Origin: Prostheceraeus crozeri
Lineage: Eukaryota; Platyhelminthes; Polycladida; Euryleptidae
Reading direction: 5' to 3'
Assembly (NCBI GenBank): GCA_907163375.1
Contig: CAJQUW010003146.1
Span: forward strand, 124,001 to 188,000
DNA length: 64,000 nt
Below the pieces are notes generated by a model. It was not told where the DNA came from and did no database searches. It worked only from the letters and a program-made list of their open reading frames with translations. A program made the position numbers and the translations under genes. Position 1 is the stretch's first letter. The number at the start of each line of letters is the position of its first letter. This document shows, in pieces, positions 1 through 10,435 of this stretch.

Positions 1-2034
1 TATGAGTGATAGTGTCATGACAAGCTTGGACTTTTCAATGAGACATTGCTTTATTTTCAAAAACCAAGCAACTCTTCTTCTCAACCGATACCATGATGAA
101 GACGAATGTATCAGTCTTTCAATAGGTTCTATCTTAACGGTTGAAAGAAATGATCGGGTTTCATTTGATGATTTTACCTCTGGATCATTGTCATCGATAT
201 TCAGGTCGATAGGAGAGAGGGGAATAGAACAAGAGGAATGTGACTGACGAAGAACATTTGGACCAGATTTCCATCTATCGAAAGTAACGAAAGAAGACAT
301 AAACATACCTCTACTGGCGCAGTCAGCAAGATTCGACTCTGAAGGTATGAATTGCCAATTGTTTGGAACAGACCTTTCCCGGATAAATTCGATTCTGTTA
401 GCGACAAATCTGTGAAATCGCTTACTAGTGTTGTTTATATACTTCAATACAATTACACTATCAGTCCAGAAAAAGAACTTTTCAGTCGATATATCAAGCT
501 CCTTACTAATAATAGTCTTCAAAATAACGGCAAGTTTCGCAGCTGTAAGCTCGAGTCGAGGAATGGTAATTTTCTTCAATGGGACAAGTCTAGATTTTGA
601 TAAAATTAAAGAGCAATGACTTTCATTGTTTGGAGCGCAAAACTTCAAATATGCTACGGCACCATATCCAACCTCACTTCCATCGCAGAATACGTGGACT
701 TCGCATTGAGAATCAATAAACAATTCAGGATGGAAACACCTAGGAATTTTATAATCGCCTAGTAAATGCAGTTGTGAAATCCATCTTTTCCACGTAATTT
801 CTTACTCTTTTGGAATGGGGTCATCCCAGTTGATTTTCAACTTAAAAAGCATTTGAAAAATATGTTTCGCGGGAAGAATAGCTGGACCTAAAATTCCGAA
901 AGGATCATATATCGAAAAAATGGTGGACAAAACTCCTCTTCTGGTACATGCCTCATTTTTCAATTCAATCTTGTGACCAAGAGTATCATCCTTGAGATTC
1001 CACCTCACACCAAGTGCGCGATGCAGTTTATGTCTATCGCATTTAGTAAGATCTAGTTCTGTTGCATCATTTTCAATATCATCAGGACTTATTTTTTCTA
1101 ATGCTTCAGAATTATTTGACACGAATTTGGTCAAATTAAAGCCCCCTACAGAGCAAATGTTTTTGACATTGTATACCAACATTTTAAATGCTTCTGTGTC
1201 TTTGCAAGATTTTAGCATGTCATCTACGTAAAAGTTTTTCAAAACTGTGTTTACTACTTCGGCATTGAAGTCATTTTCATGATCTATCGCTGCTTTGCGT
1301 AGAGCAAAGTTTGAGCAACTTGGGGAGGAAATCGCCCCGAAAACATGAACTTTTAGTCTGTACTCTATAAGCCCTTTACACAATTCTCCATTAGGAAACC
1401 AAAAGAGTCTTAAATAATCTTTTTGGTTTGAAGGCACTTTTACTTGGTAAAACATTTTTTCTATGTCGGCCATAACAGCAAGCGGACCTTCACGAAACCT
1501 GAGTAAGACTCCTAAAAGGTTGTTTGTCAAGTCTGGACCTTGAAGTAATTTGTTATTCAAAGAAACATAATTATATTTCATAGAACAATTAAAGACAACT
1601 CGAATTTTATTCTTTTCTTTGTGATAGACAGCGTGGTGTGTAATGTACCATGACTTTCCGACCTCTGAGATTAATTCATTCTCAGGTACAGTTTCCATAA
1701 AGTCTCTATCGATCATCATTTGCATAAAATCGGAATATTCTTTATAAAAATCAGCATTGGATTGTAATTTCTTTTTAATCGACATTAAACGTTGAAACGC
1801 TTGATTCCGATTTTGTGGGAAATTTGGATTGTCATCTTTTAAAGGAAGTGGCACCACATAATGACCATTATGAAAGACAGTCGATTTAACCTTTTCTTCC
1901 CACAATCTATCTTCGACTGATTGGCCAATGCCATCAATATTACTATCCATGAAATCATAATTCCACATCATCTCCAACTTTTCATTCACGTCATTGACTC
2001 TTTCAACTTTGACATTGGACCGTTTATAGCCCAT
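1..2034 (-). pseudogene. BEL reverse transcriptase and RNase H region
   Basis: The reverse transcriptase is readable from about 2,030 down to 800 with BEL/Pao motifs: KIRVVFNCSMKY, LLQGPDLTNN, MADIEKMFYQVKVP and the catalytic YVDD box in NFYVDDMLKS. Below 800 the minus strand still reads as RNase H (PRLELTAAKLA, then FWTDSVIVLKYI) and then the connection toward integrase (FVANRIEFI). The part leaves the window at base 1. It belongs to the broken element and no live function is implied. Confidence 0.85.
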
Positions 2035-3212
2035 CCAATCTTGTGACGAGTAGCATACGGCTCATTACCGCTACCTGCGACGATTTCCAGTGGTTTAATA
2101 ACGTCCGGCGCATTCATTCCAATTATCAATCCGACATCAGCGTTAAGCCACTGATAAGGAACGTGCTCCAAATGGGGCCAACACTGGACGTCTTTCTTCG
2201 AAGGGATGTCATCTCTTCCTATCGCTAGCTCTTCTTTGGAGTAAAGATAAGGGAGAGAGACAACTTCAGTTTCGTCCAAGTTCATTATTTCGATATCATT
2301 TATTACTAGGGTACTTGTGCGGCTTCGCTTGCGCTCCATAGTAGTCAGCAGTATACTAGTACGCGGTCCACTCGTTCCAAGCTGTCGGAGAAGACTGTCA
2401 GAAGCGAAGCAATCCGAACTGAAATTGTCTAACCCAGCATAAGTAATAACACTTTTGCTGGTATTTCGTACTCGAACTTTTACCGGAAGTATGGCCAACG
2501 CAATAGATTTAGAACTACCGGTCCCAGTATGACAATTTTTGTCTGTATTACTAGTTGGACTTCTAGGGAGAAATTCTCTGTGCAAGGAAGTTGGGTGTCT
2601 TCTTTTACACTTATCGCAGAACAGTCTGCTCTGACAATCCTTTGATCGGTGACCAGAGCAGAGGCATCCAAAGCAAAGTCCGTTTTTCATAATGAATACG
2701 TGTTTATCATTATCGGAAATCTCAGTGAAGACGAGACAATAATTCAGTACATGGCTTCCCTCACAACAATAAATACAAACTACCGAGCATTGACTACGTT
2801 TACTATCGGTTGAATTAAAGTCATAATTTCCTGTCGAAGTCATCAGGGATTTCGTAAATTTCTGTGAGCGCTTATCTCCAGTTCTTTTACCCGATGATTT
2901 AGAATAATTATCTGTAATATCTCCGAAAATAGGGAGATTCATCAAGTTGGATTGTTTCGTGACAAATTCAACCAAATCATTGAAAACGATTTTGTCACAT
3001 GAGTTGAGAACAGTATATGCATGCGCTCGCCAAGCCTCTCGCATCTTATATGGTAATTTCCTCGCTATTGACTGTATTTCTTTCGGACTGTGAAGTTGAT
3101 TTAAATGGTCAACACTTTCAGCATAGTTCGCACATCTAATCAAAAAAACTGAGAACTCCTCAAGAGCTTTCGCATCATTATATTCAATTGAGGGCCAACT
3201 TTCGATTTGCAA
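1986..3212 (-). pseudogene. BEL zinc-knuckle and protease region
   Basis: This part continues gag and enters pol. It holds a cysteine/histidine cluster of the BEL nucleocapsid type (CIYCCEGSH, then CFGCLCSGHRSKDC and CDKCKRRHPTSLH), followed by the aspartic protease region. It then reaches the segment before RT that ends in GWAINGP, a wording usual in BEL elements. In life it would bind RNA and process the polyprotein. It lies between gag and RT on the same strand and is part of the broken element. Confidence 0.75.
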
Positions 3213-3804
3213 TGCTAAAATCGTTGCCGTATTTATCGTTCAATAATTTCATGGCTCTAGTATAGCCTCTTTTCGACTCCATTTGAAGACAGCTGCGGAC
3301 TAGTTCCTTCGGTAACCCACTCGTAAATTGTTCCAAATAATACAAGCGATCAGCATCACTATCTGTCTTAATTTCTATCAAACGATTGAATGATTGAAGG
3401 AAGGGCTTAAACTTTGTCAGATCTGTACCATCAAAATTTTCTGGTTCCCGACGTGGAAGCATAGCACGTTCCTGACTGATAGACAACATTTGCGATATTC
3501 TATTTTGCTCACTCAAGAATTCAAGAACAACATCTTGGTCTTTTTCCTTCTGATTATGTGAATTCGACTCAGTGGAAACAGTAGAATTCAAATAATCAGA
3601 TAACTTTTCCAAAATGGAACTTATGTTGAATTCGTATTCTAGAATTCTTTCAACTTCATCATCCATTTCCTCATCACATACAAAGTCCTGAATTTCTTTA
3701 TCCAAAAGAGACAGATCAGCACTCACTTTCAACAACATATTTTGTATAGCTTTCACGTCGGTTGCGTTATCGCCTTTCAAAAGTTCGTTTGCTCTGGTTG
3801 TCAC
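3184..3804 (-). pseudogene. BEL gag region
   Basis: This is the first coding part of the BEL/Pao element, about 200 residues, rich in charged and helical sequence. It matches the gag portion of BEL elements by position and by the central stretch with RREPENFDGTDLTKFKPFL followed by YYLEQFTSGLPKELV. That is the arrangement seen in BEL gag proteins just before the zinc knuckles. Gag would build the particle that packages the RNA. The part belongs to a broken element. Confidence 0.75.
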
Positions 3805-3879
3805 TTTAGTTGTCTTGGAGCGTGCTGCAGCTCACTTCTTAATCAATGCCGAAATGTCAGACATATCGGTTTTTCAAAA

Positions 3880-4805
3880 ATGTCAAAAGATATAAAGTTA
3901 GATTGAGATCACACTTAATTCACAAATTTTAGAATATGACAATAATTTACAAATATTTAGAATCGAATTTCGTTCGAGGTATAGATAGCAGTTGACCTGG
4001 TTCATGAAATCGCTTGAGTATTCAAATAAATCGTAACTTACAGTTTTTTCGGAGACAATGACACCTTATTCTTCAAAATTGTTCAAATGTTTCAAACACT
4101 TTGCTACAGTACCAGCATTTTCAAAGATCCATTTTCGATAACACTCCACCAATCGAATCGTAAAAGCCACACATTTGAAACTGTAAAATTCCTGATCGTA
4201 AAGCCTTTGAAAACGCGTCTTTTACTTTCATTTATTTAATCACACTGTCACGTTTGAAGACGGTTTCAAAAATCAGAATACATAAGAACATATACAATCT
4301 TTACACAAAACTTCAAATATAGCAAAACTTACCAAATGGTTTATGGCTTTAACAAATAACAGCATCTCATAACAGTATTTCAAATTGTATCAATGTTAGA
4401 ACGTAAGAAGAAAGATTTAAAAGTCACAACCCAAAGTCACAGATCATAGCAATCCATATGAAGAAAGCTTTACATTATATACATAGATAGATGAAGAGCA
4501 GCGCTATAACGTAACCGACGACGGAAACAAGATAACAAACTCAAGCGTACTGACAACAGACCAAAGATATCACAAAACACTCAAAGCACAGACATCGAAA
4601 ACAACATAGCATCAAAGACAACTCTAAGCAAAAAAGAACAAACTTAACAGTCATATATTATAGTGCCAATTACAGCAAATAATGTGATTAGAAATATTTA
4701 CACCTTGGCAGATCAAGTAGCAAAAATGTCCCGGTGAGAAGAGCTCAACACCGTGACACCAAAATTGAACTCTCAAACTGGTACCATCCCGGCGAAAACG
4801 GGACA
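3880..4805 (-). repeat. Probable LTR and leader of the BEL element
   Basis: About 900 non-coding bases lie between gag and the end of recognisable element sequence. On the minus strand the segment starts TGTCCCGTTTTCGCC at 4,805, the TG start expected of an LTR. I could not place the LTR end or a clear tRNA primer site, because the second LTR is outside the window. Confidence 0.5.
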
Positions 4806-4912
4806 GTTGGCAGCCCTGGAGGTACAAAGATATTTAGTGCGAAAGGGAAATAAATTATTTTTCATTCATTTGCATTGCTTGGATTAGAATGCTTGGATGC
4901 GTACGTGCACGT

Positions 4913-4920
4913 GTCGAAAT
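4913..4920. repeat. 8-bp target-site duplication, left copy
   Basis: GTCGAAAT immediately precedes the left terminus of the hAT-like element. The same eight bases follow its right terminus at 9,847-9,854. An 8-bp duplication is the hAT (and P-element) hallmark. Confidence 0.75.
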
Positions 4921-5634
4921 TATTAACCTACGGGTATACCCGCACACTCTAGGGTGCGGGTGAAGACCTTACAGGTACGGGCGGGTAGTACGGGTGGAGA
5001 GAAACTTCGTCACGGGTACAGACGGGTAAGGATATTTTCGAATATACATTGGACGGACTACTACGAGTAGAATAAGAGTGAAAATCAAAAGTCAATCATC
5101 GTCCGTTCAGTGGACACCTTTCTGTCGTGGCCGGGTCTACTGCGCTTCATCAGGTGATATCCATGATTCCACGCCATGTACTTTTCCGGCATATTATATT
5201 GATCATCTTTAATTCGATTCAGTCTTAGATGCAGTGCATTCGAACTGTTGAGTGAGTGAATGTTTCAGGCTTGCAGCCGTTCACTGGTGGACGAGTCAAA
5301 AGAGAAAAGCGGAAACGGATATTCCAGAGAGCGAGTGGGGTTTTCGAGCTGCTACCATGGAACTGAGCTGAACTGAACTAGGGATCTGGCGTCATGAACT
5401 AGTAAACGAACTGAGCTAAAGTTTCACATATTCTTGCTATTCCCATCGAAGTATCGTGCATACATTGACGATATTTTTATCCCTGTGTCTACAATTCTGC
5501 ATTTTTTGCAGCTTAGCGGTGAAATTTCAAATTTTAGATTCTAATGCTTGAATGAATAGGTAGTAATGTAGATTTGTCATCTATTATGTAGTAAATAATC
5601 TATGGTTTACTTTATTTCTAGTTAAACCATGATA

Positions 5635-5670
5635 TGTTTCCGGGATTTACAAAAATAAATCCCGGAAACA
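5635..5670. repeat. Perfect 15-bp stem hairpin
   Basis: TGTTTCCGGGATTTA is followed by a 6-base A-rich loop and its exact reverse complement. It lies inside the hAT-ended element about 700 bases from its left end. It could be a recombinase site or a folded end of a smaller element; nothing else in the sequence decides this. Confidence 0.8.
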
Positions 5671-5827
5671 TAGCGAGGCGACTTTTAGCAGTCAAAGCTC
5701 TATGATAGTTTCCATCATATGATAGTTATGAAAATTTCCACAATGTTGTGGTAATTGTTGCAAAGAACTTGAGTTGATATTCAAACTTCTATTACACATG
5801 GACTACCATAACATAGTCGATTGAGAC

Positions 5828-6109
5828 TCATCGAATGATGTCAATGTAGCTATCAAATTCAGCAGTTGTGAGAATGTATGAACTATGCCACCAAAGAAGG
5901 GAAATTTTGAGTTGATCGTCTGTGTAAGCGATACTGTTCTTTATCCATGGATCATGTGGTTCATTTTTCAGCGGAAAGCAATAAAATGTAGTTGGAGAGT
6001 CTTTAAATTTATTGTCATTGTCATTCTTATACCGGTACACAAACACAGAGCATTTGCTCAGCATTTTACGCTGTCTATACAAACACATTGCTGATGATTT
6101 GAAATGCAC
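5828..6109 (-). pseudogene. Possible THAP-type zinc-finger scrap
   Basis: A 93-codon open frame contains KCSVFVYRYKN, then TTFYCFPLKN and DPWIKN. The spacing of a Cys, an aromatic FPL-like block and a Trp loosely recalls the THAP DNA-binding finger found at the N-terminus of P-type and Kolobok-type transposases. The second half of the C2CH set is not evident, so this is weak. It lies inside the hAT-ended element upstream of, and opposite to, the recombinase gene. It may simply be a chance frame. Confidence 0.25.
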
Positions 6110-7340
6110 TAATTCACAACGCCCGAAGAGAGAGTAACAAGATTACAACGCACGTAACTTCTGTATGAATGACATCGATTCAAATTGTCAGCCTCCTTTC
6201 GTATTAAAGGGTTAAGGATACCTGATCAGATTTCATTCCAGATGCTAGTCATAGATTTCCATGTATTACATCACTTGGTAGTTCCAGGCTGCCATGGTCG
6301 ATGAAATATGGTAGACGCAAGTCAACTCAACTCAATGAAGTGGACAGAAAGCAAGGGCTATTGGATGCGAAAACGAGAGTGCCTTGACTTCATTCTTCAA
6401 TAAATTGTTACTTGGATCAAATATTACGATACTTTTAAATAGATGATGGAGATGTAATTGGAATTTTTATTAGCAATTGAATGTGAGTTTCTTTTATGGA
6501 AAAGCCATCACATTAATTGTTGCAATCAACTATTCAAATGAAAATATGATTAAGTTGGTTTATGAATTTGTCAGTCGGAGTATTAATCTTAAAGGTGTTG
6601 TCCAAGTGTTTTCTAACCATGAACCAGTAGATATTTCTTCGCACTTGTTGTGTTGATGTAATAAACCATTCTTTTGGAGTACATTCGGATTATTTCAGGA
6701 TACATACAATGATTAATGCATGATATTTGTCACATAATGGTTGACGGCGTATATTGAAAGTGCTTGCGAGTTTGAGCAAATATTTTTATTGCATATTTTT
6801 CGACGAAAGCTCCCTGGTTGATCAATGAGATAAACGTTATGTTTTTACAATGATTAATTATTGCTGTTGAGACGAAAATGGAAGGAAGTACAAAATGTTA
6901 GGATCATGAAGTAAATGTTTGCTGATACTGAAATAAATTACATCTTCACCGATTTTGAAAATATTATAGTATCTTTAAAAGAATCTGAACTTCCAATTGA
7001 GCTCAAAGCCACACGGTTCCATGATTTTTTATGGTTATTTTATAAAAGCCCGTCTTGATACCAAAATTAATTGTTCAGAACATTTATCAATTAGCATTAT
7101 CAATTGACAAATACTGGATCCACTTGCATGCATGGAAAGCAGAAATGCAGGCATGACGAAAGCTTCACTAAAGCTTTTTTCATCGAGGCAAGACTTAAGT
7201 CATGGATTTCTATAAGTAGTAGTTATACTATAGACAAATGTAGTGTATGGAGATTTATTTTCATAGTTTCAAAACATGAGTATTCTGCATAGATCACGAG
7301 CTATAGCGAGTGACTAATGCTATCATAATAATAAAAGAAC

Positions 7341-7513
7341 ATCCTAGTTCTTTTCTTGATTCAAATCCCAATGCTGAAATTCAACAAGATCATCCTAGCT
7401 CTTTTCTTGTTTCAAATCCCAATGTTGACATTCATCAAGAACATCCAACCACATCCTAGCTCTTTTCTTGTTTCAAATCCCAATGTTGACATTCATCAAG
7501 AACATCCAACCAC
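7341..7513 (+). repeat. Three tandem 51-61 bp units at the start of the recombinase
   Basis: Units start at 7,341 (51 bp), 7,392 (61 bp) and 7,453 (61 bp). Each reads ATCCTAGYTCTTTTCTTG and then TTCAAATCCCAATG. One frame encodes HPSSFLVSNPNVDIHQ-like repeats. Because 61 is not a multiple of three, each 61-bp unit moves the reading frame. The last two units are essentially identical, so this is a recent duplication. Confidence 0.85.
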
Positions 7514-8712
7514 ATCAAGATTCGCAACTGTTCACGATGTCGATGCAATGAACGACGATTTTCAATCCGAATCTTTGAAGAGACGAAACAAATGGGTTCA
7601 CAATATATTTTCTGCCTGGTACCTTGAAAAATTAAAATCAAGAGAAATTATTGACATCAACAGACAACTTGCAAATTACACTAATTTAGAAGTAAACGAG
7701 CATTTATCCAAGTTCATTCAAGAAGTACGGAAGAAGGATGGGAGTTTCTACCCTCGAGACACTTTGATTTCAATTGCTGCAGGGCTCCAGAGCATAATAA
7801 GGGAAAAGAGACCAGAAGTGAATTTATTTAATTCTCATCAGACAAAGCGTTTCACGGATTCACTTGATACGTCGATGAAGAATTCAACCAGATCTCTTCC
7901 ACCAAAGGAGAATGATAGCCACAAACCTTTATCAGTATTTGAGGAAAAAACCTTTTTGACTCGAATGTGTTCAAACAGACAACCCAGATGGATTGATAAG
8001 GGCTCTGTTTTATCTGAATTATCTTTTATCTTACATTTTGCTCTGAGGGGGGGGTGAAGAACAGACTTATTTAAAAATTCATCAGTTCCGAGTTGAGTCG
8101 AGAAATGGATTGAAATGCCTCATTTATACTCCTATCACAGGCAAAACATGCAACGCAGGCTTGAAAGACAAAAGGAAAAGTGCCGGTGAACGTTTGTATT
8201 TTGATGATGCCAATGACAAATTGAATCATATTGAACTTTTTGAAAAGTTTTTGACCGTGCGACCACCAAATGTAGAGCGGTTCTATCTGTACACATCAAG
8301 TAGCTGGGAAAATTCACGATATTGGTATAACAGCAGACCAATAGGAAGAAACAAGATTGGCAAAGTGACAACTAAAATGTGCGAAGAAGGTGGAATTAAG
8401 GGAAAGAGAGCAAACCATGCATTGCGGGCCACCTGTGCAACGAGAATGCATGAGGGAAAAGTTGATGAACAGATAATAATGGAGAGGACCGGACATACAT
8501 CGGTGATGGGAGCAAGAGTGTACAAACGAACATCTGACATATTAATACAGGACAGCCAGATAACATTACATAGAAATAATCTGATGAGTGTATCGAATCA
8601 AAGCGCAAGACAAGGTGAAGAAGAGAGCTCCGCTCAAAAGCAAGTGAAATTTGGAAACATGTATTTTTCAAACTGCAGCTTAAAGAATAATTTCTTTGGA
8701 AACAAAATATGA
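7356..8712 (+). pseudogene. DUF3504/Crypton-type tyrosine recombinase
   Basis: The N-terminal half (to about 8,055) carries the SAM-like region typical of the DUF3504 family (KRRNKWVHNIFSAWYLEK, LSKFIQEVRKKDGSFYP), which is shared by Crypton recombinases and by QRICH1/ZMYM2-type host proteins. Box I ends in LHFALRGG. The C-terminal half has box II HALRATCATR, then GHTS, and the likely nucleophile Tyr in GARVYKR, completing the R..HxxR..H..Y set of tyrosine recombinases, which cut and join DNA. The frame changes once within a run of eight G at 8,047-8,054. A run of seven would keep the frame open, so this could be decay or a homopolymer error. A poly(A) signal follows at 8,903-8,908. It is about 450 codons, close to the family size. 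It may be a Crypton transposase or hAT cargo. Confidence 0.8.
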
Positions 8713-8830
8713 CTCAAACGTGAAGTGCAAAAGAATTTGCATTGGTTTAGTTATGAGATTGTTTTATACAACATGTAAATGTAAATATTTTGTATTGCTA
8801 TGTATATCTATTCCAATGAAATGTGTATAA

Positions 8831-8896
8831 TGGACTCCTAGATATTTAGCTCAAGTTGTAGATAAAAAAAAATTAGCTCAAATATCTAGGAGTCCA
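8831..8896. repeat. Hairpin downstream of the recombinase gene
   Basis: TGGACTCCTAGATATTT at 8,831 is matched by AAATATCTAGGAGTCCA ending at 8,896, giving a stem of 17 bp or more around a loop of about 30 bases rich in A. It lies 119 bases after the recombinase stop and just before AATAAA at 8,903. It could fold in the 3' UTR or be a footprint of a small folded element. Confidence 0.75.
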
Positions 8897-9846
8897 TGAA
8901 TGAATAAATGCAATTTTATGAAGGTATTTTCTTACATTAATAGCTAGCCGGAAAATATAAATCTTCAAGTTGCGTCAAGTATTCTGATGCAACAATATAT
9001 GAGTACACCAAATTTCAGTGAGAGTAATTTATGCGGAAAATAGGCAAAATTTTACTATCTCCATATAGGGTACTTTGAATAATGATTGTCGCCGAGTAAT
9101 GAAAGTGGGGGATATTGACATTTTCGAAGTGAAGTTGCGGGAAGACACTCACGGCCATATAATTAAAAGTAGTAAGAACTTGAACAGCAGACATCAATTG
9201 GGAGCCATGAGCGACAACAGCATTTGACTGTCGAGCTTTAAAAAAAAAGGTGCTTCATGAAATACATCCTTTCAATTGATAAAATGTCCCATAGATAAAT
9301 TTGTGCGTACACAATCTCTTGAAGATGAAAATGACCTAGACTTAAATTAGTCGAATAGTATTTTCTGTTGTGCAGACTTTTTTTAATATTTTCTACAAGT
9401 TACTGGAGTGTAGACGATTTAGATTTCTTGCCTTAAGGCGTTCAGCAAAAAGTACTCTCATCAAGTCGCTATGCATTTTAATTCTTTGGATTTGTCAGCA
9501 AATGACCAACCAGTATTGTCAGTCAGTATCTGTATTAAGGCAGTGAATAAAATGAATTAGAAAATAACGATCTAATGATGACCACTTCAGATGCCTTAAG
9601 TATAAATTGGGATTCATTGTTTTTATCAAATAACAAATTTTGTCGCAGATAAAATAGTTATTGTATTTGTGTGATATTTCTATCATACATGTATGTGTAT
9701 GTCCGGGAACAGGCGGGTACGGATAGGCTAATTCCGAATACGAGTAAGTACGAGTAATTTTCTTAGTTGTACGGTCGGGTAAGGCAAGCTACTCACGGAT
9801 GCTGGCGGGTGCGGATACCAAAAAATGATCTACCCGCAGGTCACTA

Positions 9847-9854
9847 GTCGAAAT
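9847..9854. repeat. 8-bp target-site duplication, right copy
   Basis: GTCGAAAT follows the right terminus of the hAT-ended element and matches 4,913-4,920 exactly. Confidence 0.75.
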
Positions 9855-10435
9855 TGGCTCTCATAGTCTACATATATTTGCTTATGAAATGAGGCAGCAT
9901 TTTTTTGTTTCCTCAATTATGTCCACTAGGCAAAATTTGTCTCTTTCAATTTGTGGATTCAGTAGCTTATTATTCCTTCATCATTTGGTTTTAAGCTACT
10001 CACCGATAATTCATTCAAGTTGCGTATAAGCTCTTTCAATTTACTCCCCCAAAATATTGCTTTTCTCTCACTCGATTGTTATATCAATTTGCCATTTGAT
10101 GCATTCTCTATCACTTCATTCAGAGCAGGCGCACATCGAACCGTTGCAGGCGTACATTGAGTAGTTTATCCTTCGTTAAATCCGGTCAAACTTTCAGTCG
10201 AACCAAAATATTTCGATGTTGTTCCAAACATTGTGATTTAAGACAATATACACAGTACAAAGCCGTTTATGAATTTTTGTTTAGCGCTTTCTCTAGCATT
10301 AAATTCCTCACCTCTTGTACAGGATGCTTAAATGCGTCCTTCAGTTTCGCCCATCTTTGAATGAATACTAGTAGTTAAATGCGTGTAGCACATGCTGTAA
10401 ACGTGCCCGCGTCTTCTTAATGGAACACCTTTGTC
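9855..10435. other. No gene seen
   Basis: AT-rich single-copy-looking sequence with stops in all frames. I see no coding, repeat or RNA signal. Confidence 0.6.

Larger units (their letters stand above)
1..4805 (-). mobile_element. BEL/Pao LTR retrotransposon, partial, broken
   Basis: A minus-strand LTR retrotransposon of the BEL/Pao family enters from the left edge of the window. Read on the minus strand, the order is an LTR-like leader from about 4,805, then gag (about 3,800-3,190), zinc knuckles and protease region (about 3,200-2,000), reverse transcriptase (about 2,030-800) and RNase H or later pol (below 800). The RT has typical BEL wording such as LLQGPDLTNN, MADIEKMFYQ and NFYVDDML. 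The minus-strand start TGTCCCGTTTTCGCC at 4,805 looks like an LTR start. The far LTR and probably the integrase lie outside the window. The element is a fossil with at least three breaks. Its family is secure; the LTR limits are not. Confidence 0.9.
4921..9846. mobile_element. hAT-ended element carrying a tyrosine recombinase gene
   Basis: The left end reads TATTAACCTACGGGTA. The right end, read inward on the minus strand, is TAGTGACCTGCGGGTA; 13 of 16 bases agree, and the right end fits the hAT YARNG start. Both ends are followed by clusters of short CGGGT-type repeats (about 4,926-5,040 and 9,700-9,835), as in hAT subterminal regions. A perfect GTCGAAAT duplication flanks the 4,926-bp unit. 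Inside there is no hAT transposase. Instead there is a DUF3504-type tyrosine recombinase (7,356-8,712), a possible THAP-like scrap (5,828-6,109) and two strong hairpins. Either a non-autonomous hAT took up a Crypton-type gene, or a Crypton inserted into a hAT. The ends are well supported; how the cargo arrived is inference. Confidence 0.7.

Noticed and set aside
4300-4350. Primer-binding site of the BEL element
   Set aside because: A TTTGGTAAG word follows a CA on the minus strand near 4,335, but it matches no tRNA end that I can name.
4921-5040. Telomere-like GGGTA repeats
   Set aside because: Irregular spacing and a matching set at the other end of the unit fit hAT subterminal repeats better.
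7356-7641. CRISPR-like array from the 61-bp repeats
   Set aside because: Only three directly abutting units with no spacers, in a eukaryotic coding context.
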